From Strongylocentrotus droebachiensis (taxonomy: Eukaryota; Echinodermata; Echinoidea; Camarodonta; Strongylocentrotidae), in assembly GCA_035222895.1 (NCBI GenBank), contig JAVYIG010006378.1, forward strand, positions 55,000 to 118,999: a DNA stretch of 64,000 nt, given 5' to 3'. Of this stretch, positions 36,546 to 48,800 are shown in pieces. The stretch's first letter is position 1. The number at the start of each line of letters is the position of its first letter. The translations under genes were made by a program, and so were the position numbers. The notes under the pieces are model-generated. The model had not been told where the DNA came from. It worked only from the letters and a program-made list of their open reading frames with translations, and searched no databases.

Positions 36546-36689
36546 CTGGGGGTGTTTCACAAAGCCTTTTTTCAATGGCAAAATCAGTGCCAAATCTACT
36601 GATAACCAATCAGAAGCAAGGACTTCACTAGCTTATAACAAAAGCCTGTCATTTGTCACTGATCATAAGTATTGTGAAACACCCCCCTG
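36546..36689. mobile_element. MITE with GTTTCACAAAG ends, copy 2
   Basis: CTGGGGGTGTTTCACAAAGC at the left, GTATTGTGAAACACCCCCCT at the right; interior CTGATAACCAATCAGAAGCA as in the 32421 copy. Confidence 0.85.
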
Positions 36690-37169
36690 TATGCAGGTCA
36701 TTGTCAATATGATTAAAGGGGACACGTTAATTATCCAAGCAGCCTCATGGGTGGTGAGATCGATATCGGATCAACTTTACGTCTAATAATTTCTTTGAAA
36801 TTTAATTGTAAGATGTTATACTCTGCCCTGAAATTGTGCAATTAATGATTGTTTTAGGAAAGATCTAAAAAAGGGAATAATTTCCTTCGTATTTTCACTT
36901 GTTTGGACACTTCATCATACATTTACCTCTTCCTTTTGTCAATTAGGGTGCTCATAGAAAACGTAAAGAATATTATATTTGTGAAATTCACTATAAGATT
37001 TACTGTTATTCTTACGATGTTTCTTCTTCCAATTGAATTGCCTTTTATAAATCGATCATTTATATCATAATAATGATTGAGTTCAAACAACTTCACTTAA
37101 TGTAAAGGTTTAAATCTTGTCAAAGTTTATTATTCACGACATTCGTTTTATTGTAAAGAGAAAGATGGG
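36690..37169. other. AT-rich intergenic stretch, nothing recognised
   Basis: Between ABCB and the hyaluronidase gene. No exon or named repeat is recognised. Confidence 0.5.
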
Positions 37170-37540
37170 GAGAGACACAGGGGGAGAGAGAGAAGGAGAG
37201 AGGGAGAGGGAGAGAGAGAGAGAGAGAGAGAAGGGGAGAGAGAAGGAGAGAAGGGGAGTAAGAGGTCACTTCTTTTTTGTTTTGGTCTCGAAATTTGAAT
37301 ATTTGACATTTTTCTTCGTTGGGGGGGGGGGGGGGGGGAGGGGGGGGGGGGGGTAAGGTCACCTTTTTTAGGTCAGCCATGGGCATAATTTTTTTTATAT
37401 AATAATAATTAAAAAAAAAACACACCAAAAGGGGGGTTTTAGGGGGGTTTTCTTAAAAATACACACATAAAAAATACCAAAGGAGGGGTTTAACCCCCAA
37501 TCCCCCCTCCCCCTGTGTACGCGCCTGAGCAGGTGAATGA
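37170..37540. repeat. (GA)n, G18/G14 runs and dispersed repeat copy A
   Basis: GA array 37178-37255, G-runs 37321-37338 and 37340-37353, then AAGGTCACCTTTTTTAGGTC and a tail ending TGTACGCGCCTG. The same order recurs at 39408-39660, so this is a dispersed repeat, not a gene. Confidence 0.8.
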
Positions 37541-38057
37541 AATGCTTCAACAACACAAACACCTGGGAAGGAAGCATCCATAAATTTGAATAATTTAGTT
37601 GATAAACGACTCCGCATGTGGACGTTTGGTGGAGCAGAAAGCAGTGGATTCTTAACAACACGAACCCATTTAACAGAATGTCGGAATGTAAATTAAATGT
37701 GGCGCGGTTGAAAAATGCATCTTTCTACCCTGCGACTTTAATGGTACGATCCAGTAAAATAAAACAGTAAAATGGCTCTTATTTAAAAAGTGCTCATTAA
37801 ATAAAACCCAAAACTTCAGTGATATCAGACAAAATATGTTATATCTTACTAATAATTAAAAATGATGTATAAACATTGTGAAAGTGTAAAATTTTACGAT
37901 AAAAGACACCGATTTAGCGAAGCTGACGTCATTAGTGCGCTTCCAACAGGGAATTCAAGGTCAAAAAGTCAATTCAGACGCTGATAAGTTATTGGTCAAG
38001 CCTTTTTGTTTCCTTTATTCCGACAAAATTATACAATCAATCAAATCAAGTTTAATA

Positions 38058-39341
38058 TAGGATTTCCCGGCCAAATTCGCTAGTTTGTCATTCAAATTAA
38101 TTTGTCTTGCGTTCAAAATCGACGGTTTTAGTGCAGTCAGGTATACCTCGGGTTTATATTCCCTTTTTTAGTTTTCAAATCTATGGAATTTTCGTTAGAA
38201 TCTACGTATGGTTTATTCAAATTAATGATCATTGTGCTTCTTTCGCTATTTGGTCATTCGATTTGGCGCATCACGATTTTCTGACAACACGACGGTGTAC
38301 TTCTAGCATTCTAATTCATTTGTAGCATTCAAATTAGCACTTTGTGCACTTAAATTGATGGTCAATATACATTTCTCGTTTGCACACTTTTTATAGCTCA
38401 TTCTTTTTCTTTCAAGATTGTTTTTTCCTGTGTATTTCATCATATTTAATTTTCTTGCATTTATACACTTATACTTATTAGATTTATATGATATTCATCA
38501 GCATTTAAGTTTGATTGTTAAGAAGAAAAAAACGACTTGCATCTACGGACCTGATGGCCTCAGTATATTTGTAAATGTTCATGTAAGCAAGTTGTTTGTC
38601 TTATGTTTCATCATAAATTTATCATAATTTCATCATAATTTCATTGTGGAAGAAGGGTACAATATTGTGACTGGGGTAGGGACTAGAGTCAACAATTTCA
38701 ACATGATTCATTATTTAGCCATCGATCTGCTGGCGGGCAAGTAAACTATGAAACTCTTTAAGAAAAACAGAGGGGTGTGCTGGGTATAAGAGACGATGTG
38801 AATTACTTTTGTAAAATTCCGAGTCTGTAGTAAAAAGGGGCGATTGAGGGTACCCCCACCTTTCCCGGGTATATGAAAATGTCTGTGCAGAAATGCCTTA
38901 TCCCTTGATTTCGCCCCTTCTTTACTTTATGTCTGACTACACCCATCTGCATTGTCCTGAAAATAAATAAATGGAATAACAACTTAGACCTTAATGGCAA
39001 ATCATGCATTTTAACTGCATTATTTAAAAACTGTAAAAGTTTGTTGCAGTTCTTCCTCCTAACATTCCTAACTTGAATAAAAATATTACGAATACGAATG
39101 ACGGGTGTTAATTTGAATGATAGAAATTACGCTTCGACAAGTTAATATTAATTTGAATGCTAGTTGAACAGTTTCTAAATTGAATGACAGATCTATGAAA
39201 CCCTTCGACCAAAATCCTAAATTAAATACAAAAATTGGAAAATTGAATGATAATTGGCATGGCAAAGCCGATCTGCGCTAACTTAAATGCAAAGTAAATG
39301 AATTCAAATGACAAACACGCGAATTTGTCCGGGAAATCCTA
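38058..39341. mobile_element. Motif-filled TIR element (CATTCAAATTAA type)
   Basis: TIRs TAGGATTTCCCGG(C/A)CAAATTCGC, flanked by TA on both sides. Both arms are built from variants of CATTCAAATTA / TAATTTGAATG interspersed with other sequence. The core near 38640-39050 is unique. No transposase is seen. Confidence 0.8.
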
Positions 39342-39407
39342 TAATAAGTATAAGTGTATAAATGCAAGAAAATGAAATATGATGAAATACACGTGAAAAA
39401 ATAAGAG

Positions 39408-39660
39408 GACACTTTTTTTTTTTTTTGGTCTCGGAATTTGAAAATTTGACATTTTGTTCCGTTAGGGAGGGGGGGGGGGGGGGTAAGGTCACCTTTTTTA
39501 GGTCAGCCATTGGCATAATTTTTTTTTTTAATTAAAAAAAAAAACTCAAAAGGGGGGGGGGGTTTCATAAAAAACATACACAAAACATACACACAAAAAA
39601 AACTCAAGGGGGGGGGGGTTAACCTCAAACCACCCCCCCCCCCTGCGTACGCGCCTGGAG
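39408..39660. repeat. Dispersed repeat copy B (pairs with 37265-37540)
   Basis: TTGGTCTCGGAATTTGAAAA, G15 (39469-39483), AAGGTCACCTTTTTTAGGTC, several G-runs, and the tail TGCGTACGCGCCTGG. Collinear with copy A. Confidence 0.8.
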
Positions 39661-39783
39661 AGGGGCTATAGGCTGAATCATGGACCTACTATATGGCTGG
39701 GTGCATTGGGTAATTAGTTCGAGGCTGGATGGAGTCTGATTGGATGAGAAGATTGTCTCTAATAAATTTCTTTTCTTCCGAAT

Positions 39784-39900
39784 ATATTCATTCATTCATT
39801 CATTCATTTCGGTTTATTGTGTCAAAATTCCATGTTAAAACAGTCAGGAGACTGATACAAACAAAGATTACAAAGTTCAAAGAGATAAAGAGAAATTAAA
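39784..39900 (-). mobile_element. Retroposon 3' end with (ATGA)n tail, minus strand
   Basis: On the minus strand a CACAATAAACCG poly(A)-signal-like sequence is followed by (ATGA)n, the signature of a non-LTR retroposon 3' terminus. The upstream extent, possibly to about 40440, is unclear. Confidence 0.5.
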
Positions 39901-40830
39901 AATACATGTACATCAATATGGAAGCGATCACAAATTAGTTCAAGGAATAAATTAACAATACTAATAATGGAAACTTCAATATATTGCACATCATACATAA
40001 CATAAATCGAATTTACATACACGGATGAGTGGGGAAAAAAGAAGATAAAAGGAGAGAATGGACAAAGAATTTCATTTCCTTTTCTGGTAACATTTAGATT
40101 TTGACCATTTACATTTTAAACACAATTAACATAATTATTGATAGATAAAACGTAATGGTGATAATATCGGATTTACATGTTTTTAAAATAAACAATTCTA
40201 CTAGCAAATATGAAGAAAGTTGGAAAATTAAGAAATGAAATAGGCACCTGCTGAAGATCTAAAGAAACAAGCGTGTGTAAATAATGTGTAAAAAAGTGTA
40301 AACAAATAACAAAGAGAAGTAATAAAACGGTGCTAGCTGCTGGACAGTGCCCTCATATATTTGACATAAATATCTAAAGAATCATATTTTGAAGTCATTC
40401 ATTGTTCCATATAATCTTTTGATAATAGGCTGGTGCAATGCTGGAGTGAAAATACTTAATGATAGTTCTCCGTAGAGTACCTTTATATAGAGAGTAGCGA
40501 CATAGGGGGACCGGAATTTGATGGTCACGTGACTCCTGGCGCCATTTTGTTTCGAGCTCCGCAGCGCAGCGCAGCGCTATCATTCTTATATTCCATGGGC
40601 CAGACCAGATATTGGTACCACCAGAGGTGGCAAAACCTTTGTACTTTTTTTTTTGTTTGTTGGGCATATATACGTGTAAAAAGTTATGATAGCATTTCCG
40701 AATGTACAGCTTAGTCATATAATCAGCAGTTTCCATGGCAACACTAGACTAAAAACCGGTATTAATCAAAGAAACAGTTTAAAGTCATTTAAACATTATA
40801 AAAACACTTTTGAATGAGTAAAAATGTACA

Positions 40831-41590
40831 GTTTAGAATACCTCACCATAAAGGAAAGCAATGAAATGCAATTTACATCACCATTTATAACGGTTGCCAT
40901 AGTAACGACCCCAGAATGGCCTAAAATCAAGGATTTTGGAGTAATTTCAGTAATATATTACACAATATACTCATTCAAGACAAGTTAAAGTCCCCTTTCC
41001 AAAATAATGACACAACTATATGACTAATACATCATATAAGCCAATAATATGCTATATAGTACATTCCCATTGTTACCATGGCAACATGAATAATATTATA
41101 GTTAACAAGATGCCCTGTATGGTACTATAAAGCCATATTTTGGCTATATTTTGGCATTGGAGAGCTGTTGAAAGTTCATTTTGGTGTCTATACCCAGGTT
41201 TTAAGGCCCACAGAATAAAAGTTTAGAATACCTCACCATGAAGAAAAGTAATGAAATGCAAATGACATTACCATTTATAACGGTTGCCATAGTAACGACC
41301 CCAGAATAGCCTAAAATCAAGGATTTTGGAGTAATTTCATTAATATATTACACAATATACTCATTCAAGACAAGTTAAAGTCCCCTTTCCAAATTATTGA
41401 AAAACTATATGACTACTCTATCATATCAGCCAAGAATATATATAGTATATTCCCATTGTTACCATGGCAACATGAATTAGAGTTAACAAGATGCCCTGTA
41501 CGGTACTATATGCCATATTTTGGCTATATCTTGGGATTGGAGAGGTGTTGGAAGTTCATTTTGGTGTCTATACCCAGGTTTTCAGGCACA
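40831..41590. repeat. ~390-bp tandem direct repeat, two copies
   Basis: GTTTAGAATACCTCACCAT starts copies at 40831 and 41221. The copies are collinear, with scattered substitutions and small deletions (the second is about 20 bp shorter). The unit includes AACGGTTGCCATAGTAACGA and CCATTGTTACCATGGCAACA, which are partly inverse of each other. Confidence 0.9.
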
Positions 41591-41848
41591 GGGAACACAG
41601 CTAAAGCATTATTTTGGACATTAACATAGGACATCACTGCTATTTTTCATACATTTGCATAAAATCAGAGCAAAATGACCATAAAAGTATTCTGCCACTG
41701 CATATTACAAGCTGTTTCTTAGGGTTTAGAAAGATATAACATTGTCATGACTACATTAGATGCTAGAAAACTTCATTTGATTGTATGCAATGTTGGAACC
41801 AGCACAGATTCATCACATTAATGACCATTTGTTTGTTATTGTATAAAA

Positions 41849-43090
41849 ACTGTGAAGTCCCTAGGATGTATATCTCTTGGCATATGCACACTGTGGTCAC
41901 CCATTGAGAAGATGTTTCAAGATGCTGGACTGAGGGACCTATGTGTAGAGTCAAGGGTCACTGATATTGGCTCTGTACCTGGAGTGATTGAATGCTGCAA
42001 GTACAACCGTGCAGTAAAGTTGTTGTACGAGGCATAATTTATGCGACAGGCGTGGAAAGGCTTCCTACCCTGTCTAGAAACTAATCACACTGATGACCAG
42101 GTTCACCTGGAAGAAAGCCTTAGAGTCGTGAACAGCCTATGTGAAGATGTTTATCAAGCTGCTGGCTGTGAGATGATTGAGAACCAGTCCTTTGAGCCCA
42201 TCTTCAAGCTGTTTGATGTCTACCTTGATTACCTGATACAGGAGAATGGGACCCTATCGGCCTTCTGGATGTATGTGGACATCGTCGAGGTTATGCTAGG
42301 TCTGGTTCGGGCATCTAGAGAGGGTGTCTGCATGGGTGCTGCACCTCGCTTTCATTCGTGCAATGATTCCCTGGTGCTTCGCCGACGACAAACTGAACTA
42401 AGCACGCTTTCTTCTCTACTATAGTTGTTATGTACAAATGTCCCGGCTGGCCAATTGATCACCCAAATGTGCATGAACAATTCATGCAGGGCCAGAGATT
42501 TTCTGTACAACTTGGTAGGACCTCTTTGGCAGAATCCCAGTCGACCAGAAAATTGAAGAAACCATCAACAAGGAAACACAGACCACTGGGGCGGGGGGAC
42601 AAAAGGTTCAGCCTAAAACCAGGAGCTGACAGTAGGTACTACCTGACATCTGAGTACAGAAGGTCAGAAGCTCATATTATTTTGAGGGAGTTGAGAGACA
42701 TGGTCAGCAAAAACAGTTTACAGCACTTCAATCATCCGGACCTGCAACTAAGCCGGATAAGAAAATATGAGACCGATGTTTGTTCATTTGTGGAACTAAT
42801 CAAGAACAGCTGAGCCATGATGAAACAGAGTTGGTCAACTTGTCTACTGCATCCTGGCCCCACCAGATATTGCCAAAAACCTGCTGAAAGTTCACAAAGT
42901 TGGAAAAGAAGCATACCGAGAAGATCGTTTGGAAAAAGAGCAACCCATGGTAAACTTTCATGACAAGATGAAAAAAGAGAGCCTGAAGACCTTCCTCAAC
43001 ATCAATAAAAAGCAGGCTGGTTACAAAGCTAAAGGGAATCAGGTAATCGTGAAGGCAGGCCGAAACCTTTTTGGGCTACAACCTCTTTAT
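41849..43090 (+). pseudogene. Broken mobile-element-associated protein gene of unnamed family
   Basis: Long coding-like stretches occur in shifting frames: CVESRVTDIGSVPGVIECCK, QENGTLSAFWMYVDIVEVML, then after a frameshift HLAFIRAMIPWCFADDKLN, then PNVHEQFMQG, KGFSLKP-like KRFSLKPGADSRYYLTSEYR, and near the end MVNFHDKMKKESLKTFLNI. I recall similar multi-copy predicted proteins in cnidarian and deuterostome genomes, but not a name or activity. At least two frameshifts and several stops make this copy non-functional. Confidence 0.6.
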
Positions 43091-43099
43091 AAAGAGCAC

Positions 43100-45195
43100 T
43101 GTTAAAAGAAACTCTAATTATGAAAAGGTAATTTTGCTGGTCCTGCTTATTTGTATTCTATTCTTTTTTAGCCCTGATATAACAAGGTTTCGATATAAAG
43201 AGGTACAGTTAACTTTGCATTAGTCAAATCTGTTGGGGTCACAAGAAATAGTTTTAATTACATGTATGCAAAATTTGACATAGGAAATGTAAATAACACA
43301 TGTTTTGTATAGTTTGGTCAAAAAATTTGATTCTACTTAGAGAAAGTTTGACTTATGTGACTTCGAGTTATGCAAGGTTAACTGTAATTTCCTTGGTCCC
43401 AAGGAGTTTGTTATAATGAGGACCCACTGTACTGTACTTGGGCATAAACTGAAGTTCTTAGTTTCCAATTTCAAACTTGGCCAAATAGACTTGTTTCTGT
43501 TTGTTCATTTTGTGAAATAACCATTCCAATGATGGAAGATTTCCTTGAGCAAGTAGAGATTGACCCATTTTTTGCGCTGTTGCTTGCAAATTGCAGTAGG
43601 CCCATGTGTTTTGTTGCATAATTCATGATTATGTACATTTGCTTGTTTAAGCAAAGTTGAATTGTACATTTCAGATAAATAATGATACCCATCACATTCC
43701 AGTTTGTTATGTTTGGTAAAAATTTTAGTAATTGATGATCCTGACAGTCCCATTGTGTAATGTCTGAATTTCCAAATTTTTAAGTTGTTTTGTCATGTCA
43801 GGGATGTACATGTCAGGGATCTACGAGGCCGCCATCCATTTCCAGCCTAACCGCTCACGATGGTGGTCTCCTGCGTTCCAAATTACCTCTCTAATTTATT
43901 GAAAATATTTCATATTTCTTATGTTATTGTATGCTTCGTACATGTTTATCGAATTATATAATTGTACATGATTTTTCATTTAATTACTTTTGTAAACATT
44001 GTATTCATTGTATTTGTTATTGTTCGAAATTTTGTATTTTGACTTTGAATTTGTATATTTTTGAACGCAGAAATAAAATCAATCAAACAAACAAACATGT
44101 AGACATGAGTTTGGAGCTTGCCTGGAGAAAATCAAGTTGATGCAGGGCGAGCATATTTTTATATCGCTTTTTAAAAAAGGGCACAATGTATATCTATACT
44201 GGAATGGTATGGGAGAAGTTGTGCAGTATCTGCTGGAATTGAAGAAGATGTGCAATGGTATTCAGATTTTCTATTCTAAGTTTAAATTGAATCATCACTA
44301 CGTGTAGAACTAAAGTACATGCATGTTTAGGTAAAGTTGTGACACTGGGCAAGGATAATATGACATGATTTTCATGGGGAAATACATATATCATTGTCTA
44401 CATTGCTCCCCCTTTTTTTCTTACATATCTTAATACCATACGATACCCATTATGTATTGTTGAAAAGGATGTCTTTTCGAGAAGGAACATGTATATGTAT
44501 TATGACATGAAATAAATTGGAAAAAAAAGCAACAAACAAATGAATTGCCCAATTTCAAAGTTACTTTGTGTGAAATTTATACTCGGAGCTCTGTGTGTGT
44601 GTGTGTGTGTGTGTGTCGAGGGGAGGGGGGGGGGGGGGTGGTATACTTCTGTGTCTGGAATTGTGAGTAAACAGATGTATGAGAGGATATGTTTATAATG
44701 TGTGTAAAGGTATTGATGTGCATGGATTTTTTAAAACTTTTTTTCCCTCATTTTTATGAGCGAGTTGGGCATTGTCTATGGAAAGGGAGGGGGGTGGGTT
44801 GGATTGTTTTTGCCAGTGATGTCTTTATTTTATGATGTGGGTTATGGTTGCATGCTGATTAACTCCCCCCCCCCCCCCCCCCCCTCTCCCCCACCCACCC
44901 CTCTTATGAGCAGCAAACATTTTGGTTTGGGGGCTGCAAGGTTAGCTTGTTGTATATGGACATACAGCCCCCTCCCACTTTTCCATATACGGGGGGGGGG
45001 GGGGGGGGGGGGGGTTGTTGAGATACAATACAAACAATAGCGCGAGTTACTTTCTGGCTCGCACAGTTGTGTTTGAAATGTGGCCGACACAATTATGCAC
45101 TTCAATCAAAGTTTATACATGCACTGCGCGCGCGCGCGCGGTAGACCGGGCGAGTGAAACAAAATGGCGTCAATGCGCAAGTTGTCGCTACTCTC
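43100..45195. other. Right part of the 4.74-kb element: non-coding
   Basis: A retroposon-like AATAAA plus AATC/AAAC tail at about 44070-44097, (GT)n at 44592-44616, C20 (44865-44884), G24 (44991-45014) and a short (CG)n near 45126. No intact gene. Confidence 0.55.
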
Positions 45196-45203
45196 TATAT
45201 ATA
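45196..45203 (+). promoter_or_regulatory. TATA-like TATATATA in the transposon TIR upstream of the hyaluronidase gene
   Basis: It lies in the right TIR, 209 bases before the hyaluronidase ATG. The same motif exists in the left TIR. Use as the gene's promoter is only a possibility; no initiator or transcript start can be read. Confidence 0.2.
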
Positions 45204-45411
45204 GGTACTCTAGTTCTCCGAAAAGGCGCATATACACGAAAATGATAAAGAATGTTAAAAAGCTGCTACATTACTACCGCGGTGACGTACATGACGTCAT
45301 AGATCATGTTTATTCATGACCGCCCAGGCCAGCGTTCATCATGGGCGTGTATTGATGTGATTGTGACCCGGATTGTGATTAAGAAGCAGCAACTATATTT
45401 ACATATCGAAA

Positions 45412-45834
45412 ATGCCTGGAAATTATTTCAGTCTAGTATGCCAGCTCCTCCTCATGCTCTGTCTCTTCAAGTCTATTCACTGCACAGTCGAGCGAGAGCA
45501 AGTGTTACTCAACGTGTTCAAGAAATACCTCGACAGAAATGAGCTCCGGGAGAATTTCGGTCGTATCCGGAGCTTTCCTCCCCGGACTTACGGCAGCGAA
45601 GGTACTCGCTGGAGCGCTGATGGGGGAGACGTTTTCCGGGCAATTTGGAATGTGCCGAATGGATGCGAAGAACGACATGGTATCGAGATCCCATTGAGTG
45701 ACTATGGCATAGAATTCAACAAAAATCATAGTTGGTGGACAGGTGATGTTATTAGCCAGTTCGATGCGCAAATGATTGGTTATTACCCCCATGTGACTAA
45801 GGATGGAACATTTATAAATGGAGGAATTCCACAG
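45412..45834 (+). CDS. Hyaluronidase exon 1: signal peptide and N-terminal barrel
   Basis: ATG at 45412 is the only start giving a signal peptide (MPGNYFSLVCQLLLMLCLFK). About 40 residues between the signal and WNVPN are longer than in vertebrate enzymes. The exon ends GTFINGGIPQ at donor GTATCC; reading through the donor gives a false 159-aa frame. Confidence 0.93.
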
Positions 45835-48800
45835 GTATCCAATTTCAATTATCCACTTTTTAGTAGATTCTCACTAAATTTGTGTAATTAAGATATTGAC
45901 ATTCTATCACTGTATAAAAGGATCTGATTCAATGAACTGGGCAGCATTTCATGAAGCAGTTTAACTTTAAATTACAAATTTGCCGAGAACCCTTTGAAAT
46001 GTGTGCATTATAAACACACGTTCAATCAAATGGGGAACTTGTGATGTATTGATTGACCTGGTCTACTTTACAACTTTACAAGTTCCTTGTAATACTAGGC
46101 CTATATCCTATGCACTTCTATGGCGCTTTAGTGTAATGTCGATGCCTTGTTGATATAACTTAATCGTGACAGATGTGTGAAAATGATTTGATACTTATTT
46201 TAAGTGCACTTGAACAGATTATTTTTCTCAAGCTCAGACGTAGGCTAGCCCTAGAAGAATTGAAATATTTAACTAAGAAATTGGGGGGGGGGGGGGGGGG
46301 GAGGTTGATCTGGAAAAACAGAAGAAAAGAAATCTTTTATTTGGCCAGGGGCACACATCTCCACATTTGTGGTGGTGCACAATTCTGAGACCTGTGTGTA
46401 TTAAGCAGCTTTAGGTTGAGTTTGGCGAGGAAGGAGGGGGGGGGGGGGGGGGGGTTGAGATGTGCCCCTTTTTGTATCTACATGTAGGTCCACCATGGAC
46501 TTGTATATCCCCGGCAATTACCCAAGACATCTAAACCCCAAGCTCAACATTTCCAACCGCCTCTGAACATAGGGGAAACCATAGTACCAGTAGGAATTAT
46601 GTGTTTTTTCCCTAACATTTTGTGGTTATTGTCCGATATTAGTTATCAATGAGGATGGATTGATCCTACAGGTTCATATTGAATAGAAAATCACAATGGG
46701 TCTATTGCACAGAAAAAATATCTGCTGTAATAATGTATACCGGTATGATAGGTTGGTTGATCTGTATTGAAACTCACATGTAGTTGATATGAAAAATCAC
46801 TACTTTATAGTATTTACACTTTAATCTCACATTTCATACATGTTTTAAATCTGGCCAAAAAATTAGGTGACTATAAAACTTGTCCAGACCTTATTTCCCC
46901 CCCATTTGCTTGAAATTTGACCCTATTTAATACCCTCATATCATTTTGTATCATTGCAGCTTGGAAACATTACAGCCCATCTGCAGAAAGTAGCAGATGA
47001 CATTCTAACGGCGATTTCTGATCCTGACTATGCGGGCCTAGCAATGATCGACTGGGAAGCCTGGTACCCTCAATGGAATTCCATCGAAGAACGCTACAGG
47101 ACCTACTCCACAGACCATGTTAGCCGTCAGCACCCAGAATGGGACAAGGATACTGTCTATACCGTTGCAGCGCTGGAATGGACAGAGGGTGCCAGGCTTT
47201 TCATGGAAAGCACTCTCAAACTGGCCAAGCTCCTCAGGCCCAAGGCACTCTGGGGATACTACCACTATCCATACTGTATGGTGCTTGCTAACAGCACTCA
47301 ATGTCACCCCTCTCAGCCGAAACTCAACGACGAGATCTTGTGGCTGTTCAACGAATCAACAATCATGTATCCGAGTATCTACCTGATACCTGAACATGTG
47401 GCCGACTTTGAATCATCTGTTAGAGGTAGACTGGCAGAAGCATTCAGAATTAGAGAGAAATCCAGTGATCCGAAAGGGGCCGTAATGAGCTACACAAGGT
47501 TCAACTACACAAGCACCCATTATTATTTCACTTTGGTAAGAGTATTCTTTTATTTGAGTGACTACATGTATGTCCACCGTTCCCACCATTTTATCCCTCT
47601 CTCTTTCTCTCTCTCTCTCTCCCTCTCTAGCCTGTGCCGGGTAGTTGGCAGATATATCAATACTTTGGTTATAGATATTTGGTTTCTTATTTGGTTTTAG
47701 ATATTCGGTTTAGAGCCCTTGCAACTTCAACTGGGTTTTAGGTGAAGTAATAGGTTTAGGATTAAGGGGTAGGTACCAGGTATAATGTTGGGACCAGGGT
47801 CGAAGCTAAGTGGTCATGAGGTTACTGAGGGAAATTGCATAGAGCAATTTTCTGAGGAGCAAGTGTGGAATACTCTACCACAACACATCCACCTAAGTAA
47901 AAAAGATGAAACTTTCAAAAAGAAACTAAAAAATCAACTCTTTCCATAGTAATTGAGTCAGAGTGGTGTTAACTTATGTTTAAATATTTATTAACACGTT
48001 TCTGGCTTTTAACAGGACAGGTGATACACTTGTCTGATGCAATTGTTATTTCTATATACTGTATCCTAGTCTTTTATGTTATTGTTATGAATATTATGCC
48101 CAATCTTTTTGTTTACTGCTAAGTGCTGTATGTTATTGTTAAAAAGGTTTTTTTTTATTTTTTTATTTTTTTATTGTTTTATGAGCGCTCTGATCAGTAT
48201 TTTGTAAAAGAGGCTCAATAAGAAACAATCATTGTCATTAGTTTTTTTTAATTCTTCTTCTTATCATTATCATTACAACTGCTGATGAGGGTGCAGTTGT
48301 CCCTCCCTCAAGACTTGTGGAAATTTTATTTTCTATGGAGCATGAACTTCTAATCTAGTGCATTTACCCCACCCCCTTCCCCTCTTTTTACCCCCATCCT
48401 ATTAACAGATTTTGGATTACACTTTCATTTGAGAACAATTGAAGCTATTTAAATATTATGAACAAATTAAATGCACAGTAGCTGACAACTTATGTAGTGA
48501 AATGTGAACTTTAAAAAGGTAAATCTGCCATGATATTGTTTAATATGATTTTCTCAAGATTTTTTTTTTTTCCATTTTGTAAAGTCAAAATAAACATTCA
48601 CTCTACTTTTTTCTTTCAATTTGTAGGAAGATTTGAATCACACTATCCTGACCTCTGCTGAGTTTGGAACCCACGGTATAGTGTTCTGGGGAGATAACTA
48701 CGATGATGGCACGCTGCAGACCTGCCAAGAGTTGAGAGACTACATCATCAATGCCCTCGGACCTACAGTGGTCATGGCTAGAGAGGGCGCCAGATCGTGC

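Larger units (their letters stand above)
40473..45212. mobile_element. 4.74-kb TIR DNA transposon with 8-bp TSD
   Basis: The left end TAGAGTACCTTTATATAGAG AGTAGCGACA and the inverted right end TAGAGTACCTATATATAGAG AGTAGCGACA differ at about one position. GTTCTCCG lies immediately outside both ends (40465-40472, 45213-45220), a perfect 8-bp target duplication. Similarity continues inward to GCCATTTTGTTTC. An 8-bp duplication with TAGAG termini suits the hAT superfamily, but no hAT transposase is seen; the interior has a tandem repeat (40831-41590) and a broken gene of another type (41849-43090). Confidence 0.85.
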
